From Catalinimonas sp038039535 (GTDB lineage Bacteria > Bacteroidota > Bacteroidia > Cytophagales > Cyclobacteriaceae), in NCBI RefSeq assembly GCF_038039535.1, contig NZ_JBBPHP010000016.1, positions 67,346-131,345 on the forward strand: a DNA stretch of 64,000 nt. Reading direction: 5' to 3'. The position numbers were made by a program, and so were the translations under genes. Positions 8,060-17,300 of the stretch are shown one piece after another. The notes beneath the pieces are model-generated. The model was not told the DNA's origin and searched no databases. It saw only the letters and a list, made by a program, of their open reading frames with translations. Position 1 is the first letter of the stretch. Every line of letters begins with the position of its first letter.

Positions 8060-9840
8060 AACACCTTGGTAGCTTTGGTTACATTGTATAAATATTTTTG
8101 CATATCCCAGGCTGAAGTGGGGCAGCGCTCTGCACACAGGCCACAGTGCAGACAAACGTCTTCATCTTTGACCATCACCCTTTTGGTAGACAGTATATCA
8201 GAAACATACAGGTCCTGAGATTTATTTTCTGCGGGAGCATTCAGTCTGGAGCGCAGATCGTCTTCTTCACCATTTTCAGTAAAAGTGATGCAGGTTGTCG
8301 GGCAGATGTCTACACAGGCATCACACTCAATACAGGCATCCTCAGTAAATACCGTTTGTACATCACAGTTGAGGCAGCGCTGCGCTTCCTTATAGCCGGT
8401 AGGCTCGTCAAATCCCAGTTCCACCTCAATCTTACGGTTGGTCAGCGTAATGGTCTTCTGCGCATGGGGCACCGGATAACGTTTGTCAATGACTACCGGG
8501 CTGTCATAACTCCATTCATGAATGCCCATCTTTTGCCGGATCAGGTTGGTCATGGGTGCGGGGCGATCCATCACATCTTTTTCCTGGCAGAACTGATGCA
8601 TAGAAATCGCTGCCTGATGGCCGTGCGCAGCAGCAGTAATGATATTCTCCGGGCCAAAAGCAGCATCACCGCCAAAAAACACTTTGGGCAAAGTAGACTG
8701 GAAAGTAATTTTATCCAGCACCGGAATATCCCATTTACCAAATTCAATACCCAGGTCTCTTTCTATCCAGGGGAAAGCATTATCCTGACCAATAGCAATG
8801 ATGACATCATCGGCTTCAATAAATTCATCCGGCTCTCCGGTGGGTATCAGTTTGCGCTTTCCACTCTCGTCATATTCAGCTCTTACCTTGCTGAAGATTA
8901 CACCTTTAAGCTTACCATTTTCTACCACAAATTCTTTGGGAGGCATGTTGTTGAGGATAGGAATATCTTCTGACTGTGCATCAGAAATCTCCCAGGGAGA
9001 AGCTTTCATCTCATTGAAGGGGCTACGCACTACCACCTTTACATCATCTCCTCCTAATCGGCGTGATGTCCGGCAGCAGTCCATCGCGGTATTACCACCA
9101 CCCAGCACAATGACCTTTTTCCCGATCTTATCCACATGACCAAAAGCGACACTGGCCAGAAATTCTATGCCGATGTGAATGTTTTTGGCTGCTTCTTCGC
9201 TACCGGGCAGCTTAAGCTCTCTGCCTTTGGGCGCACCCGTACCCACAAACACTGCGTCATAGTCCTTTTCCAGTATTTCTTTCATGCTGGATACATAGTG
9301 GTTGAAGTGGGTATGTATGCCCATATCAATGATGTAGTTGACCTCTTCATCCAGCACCTCTTCGGGCAGACGGAAGGCAGGAATCTGGGTACGCATCATG
9401 CCACCGCCTTTGTGCCATTCGTCGTAAAGATGAATTTCATAACCGAGGGGTGCCAGATCTCTTGCCACCGTAAGGGAAGCAGGACCACCGCCAATCAGGG
9501 CGATTTTTTTGCCGTTTTTCTGCTCCGGAGCTTTGGGCATCCGGTGTTTAACCTCTCCTTTATTGTCAGCGGCTACCCGCTTAAGGCGGCAAATGGCTAC
9601 CGGCTCTTCCTCTTCTGCCAACCGTCCCCGGCGGCAGGCAGGCTCACAGGGGCGATCGCAGGTACGGCCCAGTATGCCGGGAAACACATTGGACTCCCAG
9701 TTGACCATATAGGCATCGGTATAGCGCTCAGCAGCAATAAGACGAATGTACTCGGGAACGGGAGTGTGAGCCGGACAGGCATATTGACAATCCACTACCT
9801 TGTGGAAGTACTCGGGGTTGCTAGTATCGGTAGGTTTCAA
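8056..9840 (-). CDS. GltD-like FAD/NAD(P) oxidoreductase with C-terminal ferredoxin domain
   Basis: 594 aa. The N-terminal Fe-S helical domain has CQYACPAHTPVPEYI near residue 18 and GRTCDRPCEPACRRG near 58. An FAD dinucleotide fold (GGGPASLTVARDLA, about 116) and an NAD(P) fold (VLGGGNTAMDCCRTSRRLG, about 246) follow. Two 4Fe-4S motifs close the protein: CIECDACVDICP near 510 and CLHCGLCAERCP near 562. It probably passes electrons between the KorAB ferredoxin and NAD(P) (inference from the operon). The start is TTG at 9840: an in-frame stop lies shortly upstream and no ATG is available before the conserved region. Confidence 0.88.
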   Translation of the reverse strand: MKPTDTSNPEYFHKVVDCQYACPAHTPVPEYIRLIAAERYTDAYMVNWESNVFPGILGRTCDRPCEPACRRGRLAEEEEPVAICRLKRVAADNKGEVKHRMPKAPEQKNGKKIALIGGGPASLTVARDLAPLGYEIHLYDEWHKGGGMMRTQIPAFRLPEEVLDEEVNYIIDMGIHTHFNHYVSSMKEILEKDYDAVFVGTGAPKGRELKLPGSEEAAKNIHIGIEFLASVAFGHVDKIGKKVIVLGGGNTAMDCCRTSRRLGGDDVKVVVRSPFNEMKASPWEISDAQSEDIPILNNMPPKEFVVENGKLKGVIFSKVRAEYDESGKRKLIPTGEPDEFIEADDVIIAIGQDNAFPWIERDLGIEFGKWDIPVLDKITFQSTLPKVFFGGDAAFGPENIITAAAHGHQAAISMHQFCQEKDVMDRPAPMTNLIRQKMGIHEWSYDSPVVIDKRYPVPHAQKTITLTNRKIEVELGFDEPTGYKEAQRCLNCDVQTVFTEDACIECDACVDICPTTCITFTENGEEDDLRSRLNAPAENKSQDLYVSDILSTKRVMVKDEDVCLHCGLCAERCPTSAWDMQKYLYNVTKATKVL

Positions 9841-10361
9841 ATCGTTGTATTTTTATTCAACAAAGCCAAAATCAGATTAGTGATTAAAAAATACTAAAGA
9901 AACTTACAAAATATAAGTAATCTTTGCGAAAATTAAGAAATAACAAAGTTCAAAAAATAAATATGTTAATGGAACCGGGATTTTGGATGCTTATGCGAGG
10001 GCTGAGCTGAAGCTGTATATTTGTAAAAGAAAGGTCTGAAAAAGAAAATGCAACTATCCATCACCTGACGGTTAGTTGCATTACTGTTGTCGAATGAAGT
10101 TTCCTCCAATTCGGCTATGCTGATTTGTTCTCAAATTAAGTATTTCTATTGCTTGAAAAAAGTATTACTGTCAATTAAATACTCCTTTTACACATTTTCT
10201 TTAAAGCTTCATATGGTTTTGGAGAATTGTTATAATGAGCAAAGATCAGGGAGAATGGGCGTGGGAAATAAATGCTGCATAAGTAAGTCCTGCTATTTCT
10301 GTATTACTTTGCTTTATCCTTAGTTTTTGAAAATTCATTCGTAGGAGTCGGACTATTCTTT
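9841..10361. other. Gene-free region between the kor operon and tRNA-Arg
   Basis: No convincing gene was found in about 520 bases. A perfect 9-bp inverted repeat (10048-10056 with 10073-10081, ATGCAACTA/TAGTTGCAT) is followed on the minus strand by a T-rich tract and may be a terminator. An open frame at 10087-10323 has no protein-like character. Confidence 0.4.
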
Positions 10362-10369
10362 TATCTTTG
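10362..10369 (+). promoter_or_regulatory. -7 box (TATCTTTG) of tRNA-Arg
   Basis: An exact TAnnTTTG match that ends 6 nt before the first tRNA base. It is host-derived and still drives the tRNA gene after prophage insertion. Confidence 0.55.
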
Positions 10370-10375
10370 CGGCAC

Positions 10376-10447
10376 GGTTCCGTAGTAGAATGGATACTAC
10401 GTGGGTCTCCGGAACCCAAGATGCAGGTTCGATTCCTGCCGGAGCCA
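10376..10447 (+). tRNA. tRNA-Arg (anticodon CCG), prophage integration target
   Basis: A full cloverleaf folds by eye. The acceptor is GGTTCCG/CGGAGCC with one U-G pair, the D stem GTAG/CTAC, and the anticodon stem TGGGT/ACCCA with loop CTCCGGA (anticodon CCG). The variable loop has 4 nt, the T stem is GCAGG/CCTGC with loop TTCGATT, and A is the discriminator. CCA is not encoded. The 3' end from 10431 is supplied by the prophage (attL), so the present gene is a host/phage chimera that remains foldable. Confidence 0.93.
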
Positions 10448-10448
10448 C
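10431..10448 (+). other. attL (12-bp core GATTCCTGCCGG in the tRNA T arm/acceptor)
   Basis: The 12 bp at 10431-10442 recur at 48548-48559. After two differing bases (AG here, GA on the right) the match resumes with CCAC. The repeat brackets 38.1 kb containing integrase, packaging, head and tail genes. Confidence 0.88.
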
Positions 10449-10453
10449 CCCTA

Positions 10454-10495
10454 AAACCCCCATACGCTGTTTAAACGCAGATTTGGGGGTTTTTT
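10454..10495 (+). terminator. Intrinsic terminator behind tRNA-Arg (phage-supplied)
   Basis: Stem AAACCCCC (10454-10461) with GGGGGTTT (10485-10492), an inner CTG/CAG pairing around GTTTAAAC, then a T-run. It lies inside the prophage, so the phage brings both a tRNA 3' end and a terminator. Confidence 0.85.
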
Positions 10496-10502
10496 CTAAC
10501 AC

Positions 10503-10522
10503 ATTAATACACCATTAATACA
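10503..10522 (+). promoter_or_regulatory. Integrase arm-type sites, left (two ATTAATACA copies)
   Basis: Copies at 10503-10511 and 10514-10522 are 11 bp apart, one helical turn. The same nonamer occurs four times in the same orientation inside the right end. This pattern is expected for the arm-binding domain of a lambda-type integrase. Confidence 0.7.
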
Positions 10523-10530
10523 CGGCCTTT

Positions 10531-11277
10531 ATGAAATTGACACTATCTGACACAAAACCCACCTACATTTATGTGTTAAAAAATCCTTTTTCTAACAGGA
10601 TATTTTATTTAGGAAAGACTATTACACTAGAAAGAAGGTTAACAAATCATATAATAGATGCACGTATGGATAGATATTCTACTCCTGCTATGCGTCAATA
10701 TATTAGAGATATTTTAGCGAAAGGTAGTAAACCGATTTTTGAAGTTATATATGTTGTCAAGCCTGATCAAAAATGGTGGGATGTAGAAAGAGATTTCATT
10801 AAGGAGTACAGGAAGAAATATGAATTATTTAATGTTTGCGATGGTGGATTCTCTGGTGCGCAAGGTAATCACCTAACTGAAGAAGGGAAGAAGAAACTAC
10901 AAGAATTATTCTCTAAACCAGTCCTATGTTATGATGCTAAAACAGGTGAATTAATACAGGAATATATTTCTGCAAGAGAAGCAGCACGACAATTAAATCT
11001 TTTTTCAAATCAAGTAACTCAAGTATGTAAAGGTAAATTTGCTCATACCGGAGGCTACATTTTCAGATACAAAAAGAAGTATTCAAAAAATAAAATAGCT
11101 CCTGCAAAGGGTAGAGGTAAAAAAATTCTTCAATATGATTTAAACGGGAATCTCATAAAAGAATGGCCTAACCCATATCAAGTAAAGAAAGAACTAAAAA
11201 TACATAATACTTCTGTGCTAAGATGCTGTAAAGGTGAGCAAAAAACTAGTTACGGTTTTATCTGGAAATTTGCTTGA
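10531..11277 (+). CDS. GIY-YIG homing endonuclease with NUMOD1-type repeats
   Basis: 248 aa. The N-terminal GIY-YIG domain reads YIYVLKNP...IFYLGKT, with the catalytic Arg in LERRLTNHI and the conserved Glu in the later WWDVERDFI stretch. Two C-terminal NUMOD1-like DNA-binding repeats follow (KPVLCYDAKTGELIQEY... about residues 130-180, and KKILQYDLNGNLIKEW... about 200-246). It is the first gene inside attL, on the plus strand, and free-standing. It is a selfish endonuclease rather than a phage structural gene; its target site cannot be told from the sequence. Confidence 0.85.
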   Translation: MKLTLSDTKPTYIYVLKNPFSNRIFYLGKTITLERRLTNHIIDARMDRYSTPAMRQYIRDILAKGSKPIFEVIYVVKPDQKWWDVERDFIKEYRKKYELFNVCDGGFSGAQGNHLTEEGKKKLQELFSKPVLCYDAKTGELIQEYISAREAARQLNLFSNQVTQVCKGKFAHTGGYIFRYKKKYSKNKIAPAKGRGKKILQYDLNGNLIKEWPNPYQVKKELKIHNTSVLRCCKGEQKTSYGFIWKFA

Positions 11278-11306
11278 AATCACTACACATTAAGAATCCT
11301 TAATGT

Positions 11307-11354
11307 TTGAATAGTACAAGAAAATAATTCTTATTAAATATTTGTATTATTCAA
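11307..11354. terminator. 13-bp inverted repeat, possible bidirectional terminator
   Basis: TTGAATAGTACAA (11307-11319) pairs with TTGTATTATTCAA (11342-11354) with one G-T pair and a 22-nt AT-rich loop. It lies between the convergent homing endonuclease and the last late gene. TTGAATAATACAA also occurs at 46381-46393 near the other prophage end. Confidence 0.45.
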
Positions 11355-11507
11355 TTCCGTTTCTGTTCTACTTTCTCGTTTTTTTCAATACAGTATATCA
11401 GAAAGTGCTTTCATTGCTCATAAACGCTTATTTTGCCTGAAAACCATATGATTTCTAAAGTACAATCTGTTAGATATAATATCTAATTTCTTTGTTTTGT
11501 ACAATAA

Positions 11508-13847
11508 TTACCCGCTTGCATATCCTGCATCTACTACAAATGTATCATTAGAGAAAGCGTTTCCCCCATCGAGATCACCTGAAACTTGATCTATTTTGAT
11601 TCTTAGATCATTAGCAAGTTTTACTTCGGTTACTGCACTATCAACTATCTTATCAGTTGTTACACTACCAGATAATGGAGTTCTTTCATCACTAAGTCTT
11701 GAATCACTATCATCAACTTTTGTAGATAATCCTTCAGTGTTACCTGAGATCAGGGTATATAATTTATTAAGTGTATCTCCACTTGTAGGTACAGAATCTT
11801 TCAGATTATCAATCAATGTTTGAGCAACACCAGTGTTTTCTTTATTACCTATATCCTGTGTGTTCTGCTCTATTAATGCATTCAGCTTTTGTAATGTATT
11901 TCCACTAATAGCTACTCCACCTTTTAAACTATCTATCAGGGATTGCGCTACACCTGCATTTTCCTTTAAACTGATACTATCAATACTATCCTGTAAGCTT
12001 TGAATAAGTTTAGCTTTTGCTATTTCACCATCAAGGATTTTAGAATTTGTTACAGAATTGTCCTGAATTTTTACAGTAGATACTGAATCATCAGTAGGTA
12101 TACGTTCATCACTGAATCTACTATCACCTGTAGAAGCTTTGGTAGATAATTCATCTATGGTGTTTGTAGGAACATTAACAAGTTTTGATCTTTCACCTGT
12201 GGTCAAATATAGGTTTGTATTACCCTGAGTAAGATCATCACTAGTCTTTCCTGAAAAATCTGTATCAAAGTCTGATGAGTTATATCCTGTAGCACCTGAA
12301 AGATTATCTATTTGATTTTGTAATGCTGTAGATAACTTAGCTTTTGTAACTGATTCATCCTGAATCTTAGCAGTATCTACTGAATCATTTGTCAGATATA
12401 GATTAGATACCCCTTCAGCTAAATCATCACTAGTCTTTCCGCTAAAGTCTGCATTGAAACTTGAACTATCATATCCGGTTGCACCTGATACTGCATTCAA
12501 TTTATCCCTTACAGCACTGGATAATTTTACTTCTTCTATAGTACTGTTTGCTATCTTATCATTAGTTACAGCACTATCAGCAATTTTAGCAGTACTTACA
12601 GAATTGTCGGTTGGAGTTCTTTCATTTGATAATCTAGAATCACCATCATCAACTTTTTGATCAAGATTGACAGCAATTTTATTAAGTGTATCTCCACTGG
12701 CAGGTACTGAATCTTTAATATTATCAATTAATGTTTGAGCAACACCTACATTCTCTTTACCTGCTACACTGTTTAAGGTATTCTGTACAGTAGTAGATAA
12801 TTTATCCTGAGTTATTCCGCTGGCAATTTTATCATTAGTTACTGCACTATCCTGAATTTTAGCAGTACTAACGGAATTATTAATTGGTGTTCTTTGATCT
12901 GATAATCTTGTATCTCCTGTACTGACTTTTGTATTAAGACCTGCTGAAATACCTGACAGAAGTATGTACAATTTATGAAGAGTATCACCACTAGTAGGTA
13001 CTGAATCCTTTAAGTTGTCAATAAGATTTTGAGCTACACCTACATTCTCTTTTCCAGATAAAGAAGTGATTGTATTAGAAGGAAGGTTATCAACTTTACC
13101 TTTATCGGTATCAGAGTATTTATTTGTATCCGGTCTACTCTCATATAAACTTTCTATTTCACTAGCTGATTGATCTCTTGTAGCTCCTGATTCAATACCA
13201 GATAGTTTTGTTTTTTCTGCTGTTGTAAAGAATAGATTTGTATTACCCTGTTGTAAATCATCACTATCTTTTCCAGCAAAATCAGCATCAAAACTTGCAG
13301 AATTATATCCAGTTGCACCACTTACTTGATTTAACTTATCTCTAACCTCAGAAGAAAGTTTGATTTCATTTACAGCACTGTTCTGAATTTTGTCAGTAGA
13401 TACAGATAAATCTTTAGGCGTTCTTTCATCCGTTAATCTAGTATCTCCTGTACTGACTTTTGTATTAAGTCCTGTGGTAAGTCCTGAGATAAGAGTGTAT
13501 AGTTTGTTCAGAGTGTTACCCGAAAATACTACCCCATCTTTCAAACCATCCACCAAGCTTTGAGCAATCCCTACATTTTCTTTTGTGGATAAAACATAAT
13601 TTGTATTGCCTGGTACATTATTAAGTACACTTACAAATTGATCAGATAGATTATTAGTATCAGGATTTTGTAAGAGTAGTGCTTTTACCTGTGCAGGTGT
13701 AAGAGCATCAGGAATATTATAAAAAGCTGTATTGATTATATCTATTAATAATTGTCCTACCTGCTGTTCAGTGATAGAATACTGTTCAGTAGCAGTTTTA
13801 ATTTCGGTTGCTCGGTTAACTAGTTGTTGTTCAGTTTGTACGCTCAC
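11508..13847 (-). CDS. Repetitive tail-fibre protein
   Basis: 779 aa, almost entirely repeats. Three modules alternate: a GVAQxLIDNLKDSVPTSGDTLNKL type (about six copies), a DSRLSDERTP...SVSTAKIQDSAVT type (about six), and a GATGYNSSDFDTDFSGKTSDDL type (four). The AKIxDsaVT pattern is typical of phage fibre shafts. The N-terminus (about 1-80) has no such repeats and probably attaches to the tail tip. The start is GTG at 13847, three bases after the stop of the preceding mini-gene, so translation is probably coupled. It is the last gene of the late operon. Long DNA repeats make copy-number change by recombination likely. Confidence 0.8.
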   Translation of the reverse strand: MSVQTEQQLVNRATEIKTATEQYSITEQQVGQLLIDIINTAFYNIPDALTPAQVKALLLQNPDTNNLSDQFVSVLNNVPGNTNYVLSTKENVGIAQSLVDGLKDGVVFSGNTLNKLYTLISGLTTGLNTKVSTGDTRLTDERTPKDLSVSTDKIQNSAVNEIKLSSEVRDKLNQVSGATGYNSASFDADFAGKDSDDLQQGNTNLFFTTAEKTKLSGIESGATRDQSASEIESLYESRPDTNKYSDTDKGKVDNLPSNTITSLSGKENVGVAQNLIDNLKDSVPTSGDTLHKLYILLSGISAGLNTKVSTGDTRLSDQRTPINNSVSTAKIQDSAVTNDKIASGITQDKLSTTVQNTLNSVAGKENVGVAQTLIDNIKDSVPASGDTLNKIAVNLDQKVDDGDSRLSNERTPTDNSVSTAKIADSAVTNDKIANSTIEEVKLSSAVRDKLNAVSGATGYDSSSFNADFSGKTSDDLAEGVSNLYLTNDSVDTAKIQDESVTKAKLSTALQNQIDNLSGATGYNSSDFDTDFSGKTSDDLTQGNTNLYLTTGERSKLVNVPTNTIDELSTKASTGDSRFSDERIPTDDSVSTVKIQDNSVTNSKILDGEIAKAKLIQSLQDSIDSISLKENAGVAQSLIDSLKGGVAISGNTLQKLNALIEQNTQDIGNKENTGVAQTLIDNLKDSVPTSGDTLNKLYTLISGNTEGLSTKVDDSDSRLSDERTPLSGSVTTDKIVDSAVTEVKLANDLRIKIDQVSGDLDGGNAFSNDTFVVDAGYASG

Positions 13848-13849
13848 TA

Positions 13850-13978
13850 TTATTTGAAAGTTCTGGAAAATGTTAATGCGAACTTCTTCACTCTGTCTAT
13901 GCTAGAAGTTCTTAAGAATACAGGGTTACGTTTATCTTCTATTACTACCTGCTGAGTATTTCTTTTTTTGTTGATCAT
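13850..13978 (-). CDS. 42-aa late-operon mini-protein
   Basis: A short frame, ATG at 13978 to TAA at 13852-13850, encodes a basic peptide beginning MINKKRNTQQVV. Its ATG shares bases with the stop of the upstream gene (TAATG), and its stop lies two bases before the GTG of the fibre gene. This tight packing is the main evidence that it is translated. Function unknown; possibly a small fibre-assembly or linker protein. Confidence 0.6.
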   Translation of the reverse strand: MINKKRNTQQVVIEDKRNPVFLRTSSIDRVKKFALTFSRTFK

Positions 13979-14361
13979 TACTGTATAGTTAGATTTCCTG
14001 AAATTAATATTCGTGACCTTCCATCATTTTCGGGATCTGCATCGAAGTCAACTGGGAAACTATAAGGGAATCCTTCATCGGGAGTAGTGAACCTTATCTT
14101 GTATTTGTAACTATTCTTCGGTCCCTGGTTTTCTTCTCCTGTCATCAATATTTTGATATATCCATCACCTAACTCGATATTATTATCTCCACTACTACGG
14201 TTGTAAGCAGGATTATCAGGAACCAGTAGATCAGCTGTCAACCCTGAAAAGTTGTAACTTTCACCGTATTGATCTACTGGTTCTATAATATAGTATATGT
14301 CATCACCTTGAAACAAAGTAATGTTGTGATAGACCGTATATTTTTCAAAAAGATTAATCAT
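13978..14361 (-). CDS. Late tail protein, BppU-like N-domain (tentative)
   Basis: 127 aa. Features such as NITLFQGDDIYYIIEPVDQYGE and a central ADLLVPD stretch resemble small beta-sandwich baseplate-upper or fibre-connector proteins of siphoviruses. It lies between the tail-tip protein and the fibre. The box at 14376-14384 precedes the ATG by 14 nt. Function is inferred from position; the family is uncertain. Confidence 0.55.
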   Translation of the reverse strand: MINLFEKYTVYHNITLFQGDDIYYIIEPVDQYGESYNFSGLTADLLVPDNPAYNRSSGDNNIELGDGYIKILMTGEENQGPKNSYKYKIRFTTPDEGFPYSFPVDFDADPENDGRSRILISGNLTIQ

Positions 14362-14375
14362 CTATAATGTATATC

Positions 14376-14384
14376 TATAAATAG
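14376..14384 (-). promoter_or_regulatory. CTATTTATA box before gene 13978-14361
   Basis: Gap to the ATG is 14 nt. An upstream TTACTCTA-like element lies 7 nt before the box on the coding strand. Confidence 0.5.
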
Positions 14385-14385
14385 G

Positions 14386-17300
14386 TTAGCTTAGAGTAAC
14401 TATACTTCCATTTGAGTTCCTTACTTTCAGTACTCCACCCTGGGAGAAAAGTACACATCCATTACCGTTCGCTGGTGGTGCTGTAGCCATATCATATAGA
14501 ACTAATCCTTCACCAACATCTAGTCTTCTATTCCAGTACGCTCTACCAGAATTTTCAAACTGTAACGTTCCATACTCTGTAGAACCATCTGCTACAAATA
14601 TTCTAGAAGTTGAAGAGTTACCAATCTTAAAGTTGTTACTGTTCATCACCAGACCAAAACCGCTGACATTCTGCTGGATTACTGAATTACCTACACCATC
14701 AGCACTACCATCAAATACAGGTATATAATTATTAGTACCAGATACACCACCTCCACCACCTGAAGGAATACTTTGAGTAGATAATGTACCCGAACTATTA
14801 GCTACTACCATTCTAGTTCCAGAACCTGAAAGTGAACTAAGCGTAATAGTTTGATTACTACTTGCACCTGCACTTGTAACTTGTTGAAGAGTAGGTACAG
14901 AAGTAAGTACATTAGTCAGAGTTATATTAGTAGATCCGTTTTGTCTTCTCAGTGTAAGAACTCTAGTACTAGAATTGAATGTGCCACCTGTGACATAATA
15001 ATCTGAACCACTACCTGAAGGAATTGATTGAGTAGATAATACACCGTTACTATTTGCTACTACCATTCTAGTACCACTTCCTGCCAAATCAGCTAACCAA
15101 AGTTCTTTTGCTGTGTAGATTAAACTACTATTCAGGTTATCAAAGGGTCTGTTATTTAGATCATTATAATCACCACTAAAAGAACTAGATATTAATGCAT
15201 ATCTATTGTCTAAGTCTACACTTGTAGATCCATTCTGTCTATTCAAAGTAAGAATACCATTACTTGTATTCCATGTAGCACCTGTGACGTAATTATCTGT
15301 ATTTTGAAAGCTGGGAATATCCTGAGTAGTAATCAGATTGTTTGCACCTAATACCAACATCTTTGTACTACCTAAATTTTTATCCCACCTTACACTACTA
15401 GGTAAAATAAGTTGGCTACTATTAATTTGAGTGAATCCAGTACTAACTGTCATCATTGATTGCCCATTAGTACGCATCTGAATTGATCCGGTATTTACAG
15501 ATATTTGACCACCCAAAGCACTATTTTCTGAGGATAAATTTAGTGTTGATGAATTACCAAACACTCTGGTATTGACCTGGATATTATTATTGAATACTAC
15601 CAGATTATTAGTAGTATTTCCCTGATCAGTGACTTGTTGAAGAGTAGGTGTAGCAGGTTGAGAAATTACTATTGTATCTCCTGAAATTGTTGCACCACTA
15701 AGTTGTAAACTTCCTATATATCCATCAGAAGAGAATCCTGCAAGCTTTGTAGGTGTTGCTCCTGTAGTATTAGAGAACTTTGTCCTTCCGTTGTAATCCA
15801 TCTGTACATACCCTGTACTACCAGATAGAAATAAGGAATCAGAAGTTTTGATAGTTAAGCTTTGAGGCGCACCACCACCACCTAAATCTTTTTGAATGAT
15901 TAACCCATTCTCTATTTCAAGTACACCAGTTTTGAAACCTAATCCACTTTCAATTACATTACTAGAATAATTCCCTACATCCGTTACTTGCTGTAAGGAT
16001 GGTATAGTTACTGTACCACCCGATCCGTTAGGAATTGCCATTCTACTAAGTCTACCATCACTAGTAATACTAATCATTTCAGTAGTGCTACCTGTGAGTT
16101 CATTCAGATATATATCACCATCGTTTTGAATAGTTATTCTATTGATATCATTAGTAGATAATTTCAGATTTGATTGAGCACTAATAGTAATATCTCCTGT
16201 ATCCTGAGTAATACCTGTAGATGTATAATTAAGATCACCACTTTTGAAAGAATCAGCTATAATAGAATCAGTACTAATGTTTCCCTGATCAGTAACTTGC
16301 TGAAGTGTTGGAGTTGTACCTGTCCAACCGCTTACAGTTTCTAAGTTTACGGCAAGCTTGTTATCATCTGTCAACTGAACATATACAGGATTGCTAGGTG
16401 ATCCAGATATCAATACATCCCTAATGTTGTAATCGTTTTCAATATTATTAGTAATTGTTACAGTACCTCCACCACCAGAACCATAATTATTATTTTTCCT
16501 TGTAGAGGTATCTTCATCGACAACAATTTCAAGATCACTTACAGAATCATTTCTAATCTCTACCCAAGTTGCACGTATATAACCACCTCTACTTTGTCCA
16601 CCTAAATTACTCTTCGGTACATACTCCCAATCTGTAGGAAGAAAACGTCTAGAAGGATATTGGCTTAATCCGATAGGTTTATGAAATGAGTAATGGCCTC
16701 CTGCTTTATCGGCTGCATTTTCTAAGATTTCAAAGTCTTCAAGTATTACAGCTTCAGAGTTATTATACTGTTCCAGAATCTTTACACCAGCTAATTCACT
16801 AATCGATAGTGGTGTATCTCCTGAAACGTATTGCCTTGTCCATCCACTTGTAACAGCACCATCATATGACAATGCAGAAACATTCTCCAGCGTATCAGCA
16901 TCACCAAGCAGCAAGTCAAAAGTATAAGGTTCTGTAATACTGGACTTGATCGACTTATTTCTAAGTGTAATAGTCCTCTTAGTGGTACTGAAATCGTTTT
17001 CAGATAAATACTGATGTTTGATGTAATCTATTTGAACGCTTTCTAATAGTCCGTTAAGATCATCGATATCTGATTGTAAAAGTGTAGGAACCCAAGGTAC
17101 TACAGGAGTAAACAATCTAATAGCAAATTCACCATCTTCAGGGATAAGAATATTTTCTAATGTGAATGATATGAATGAATCGTATTGAGATGCTAGTATC
17201 TTAATGTACTGTACATTGTCAGACCAAAATCCATTTGCATCACTGTACTGAGTATTACCTGAACTATCTGTAAGAGTTATTTGAATAGGAAGGTATGCAG

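Noticed and set aside
6572..9897. Long plus-strand frames opposite the kor operon
   Set aside because: They are mirror frames of well-conserved minus-strand genes and have no protein family features.
10087..10323. 78-aa open frame before tRNA-Arg
   Set aside because: Low-complexity, Cys-rich translation without any family pattern or sensible upstream sequence.
11508..13847. Regular repeats that could look like a CRISPR array
   Set aside because: The repeats are in one long coding frame and encode fibre modules; spacers and repeats of constant length are absent.
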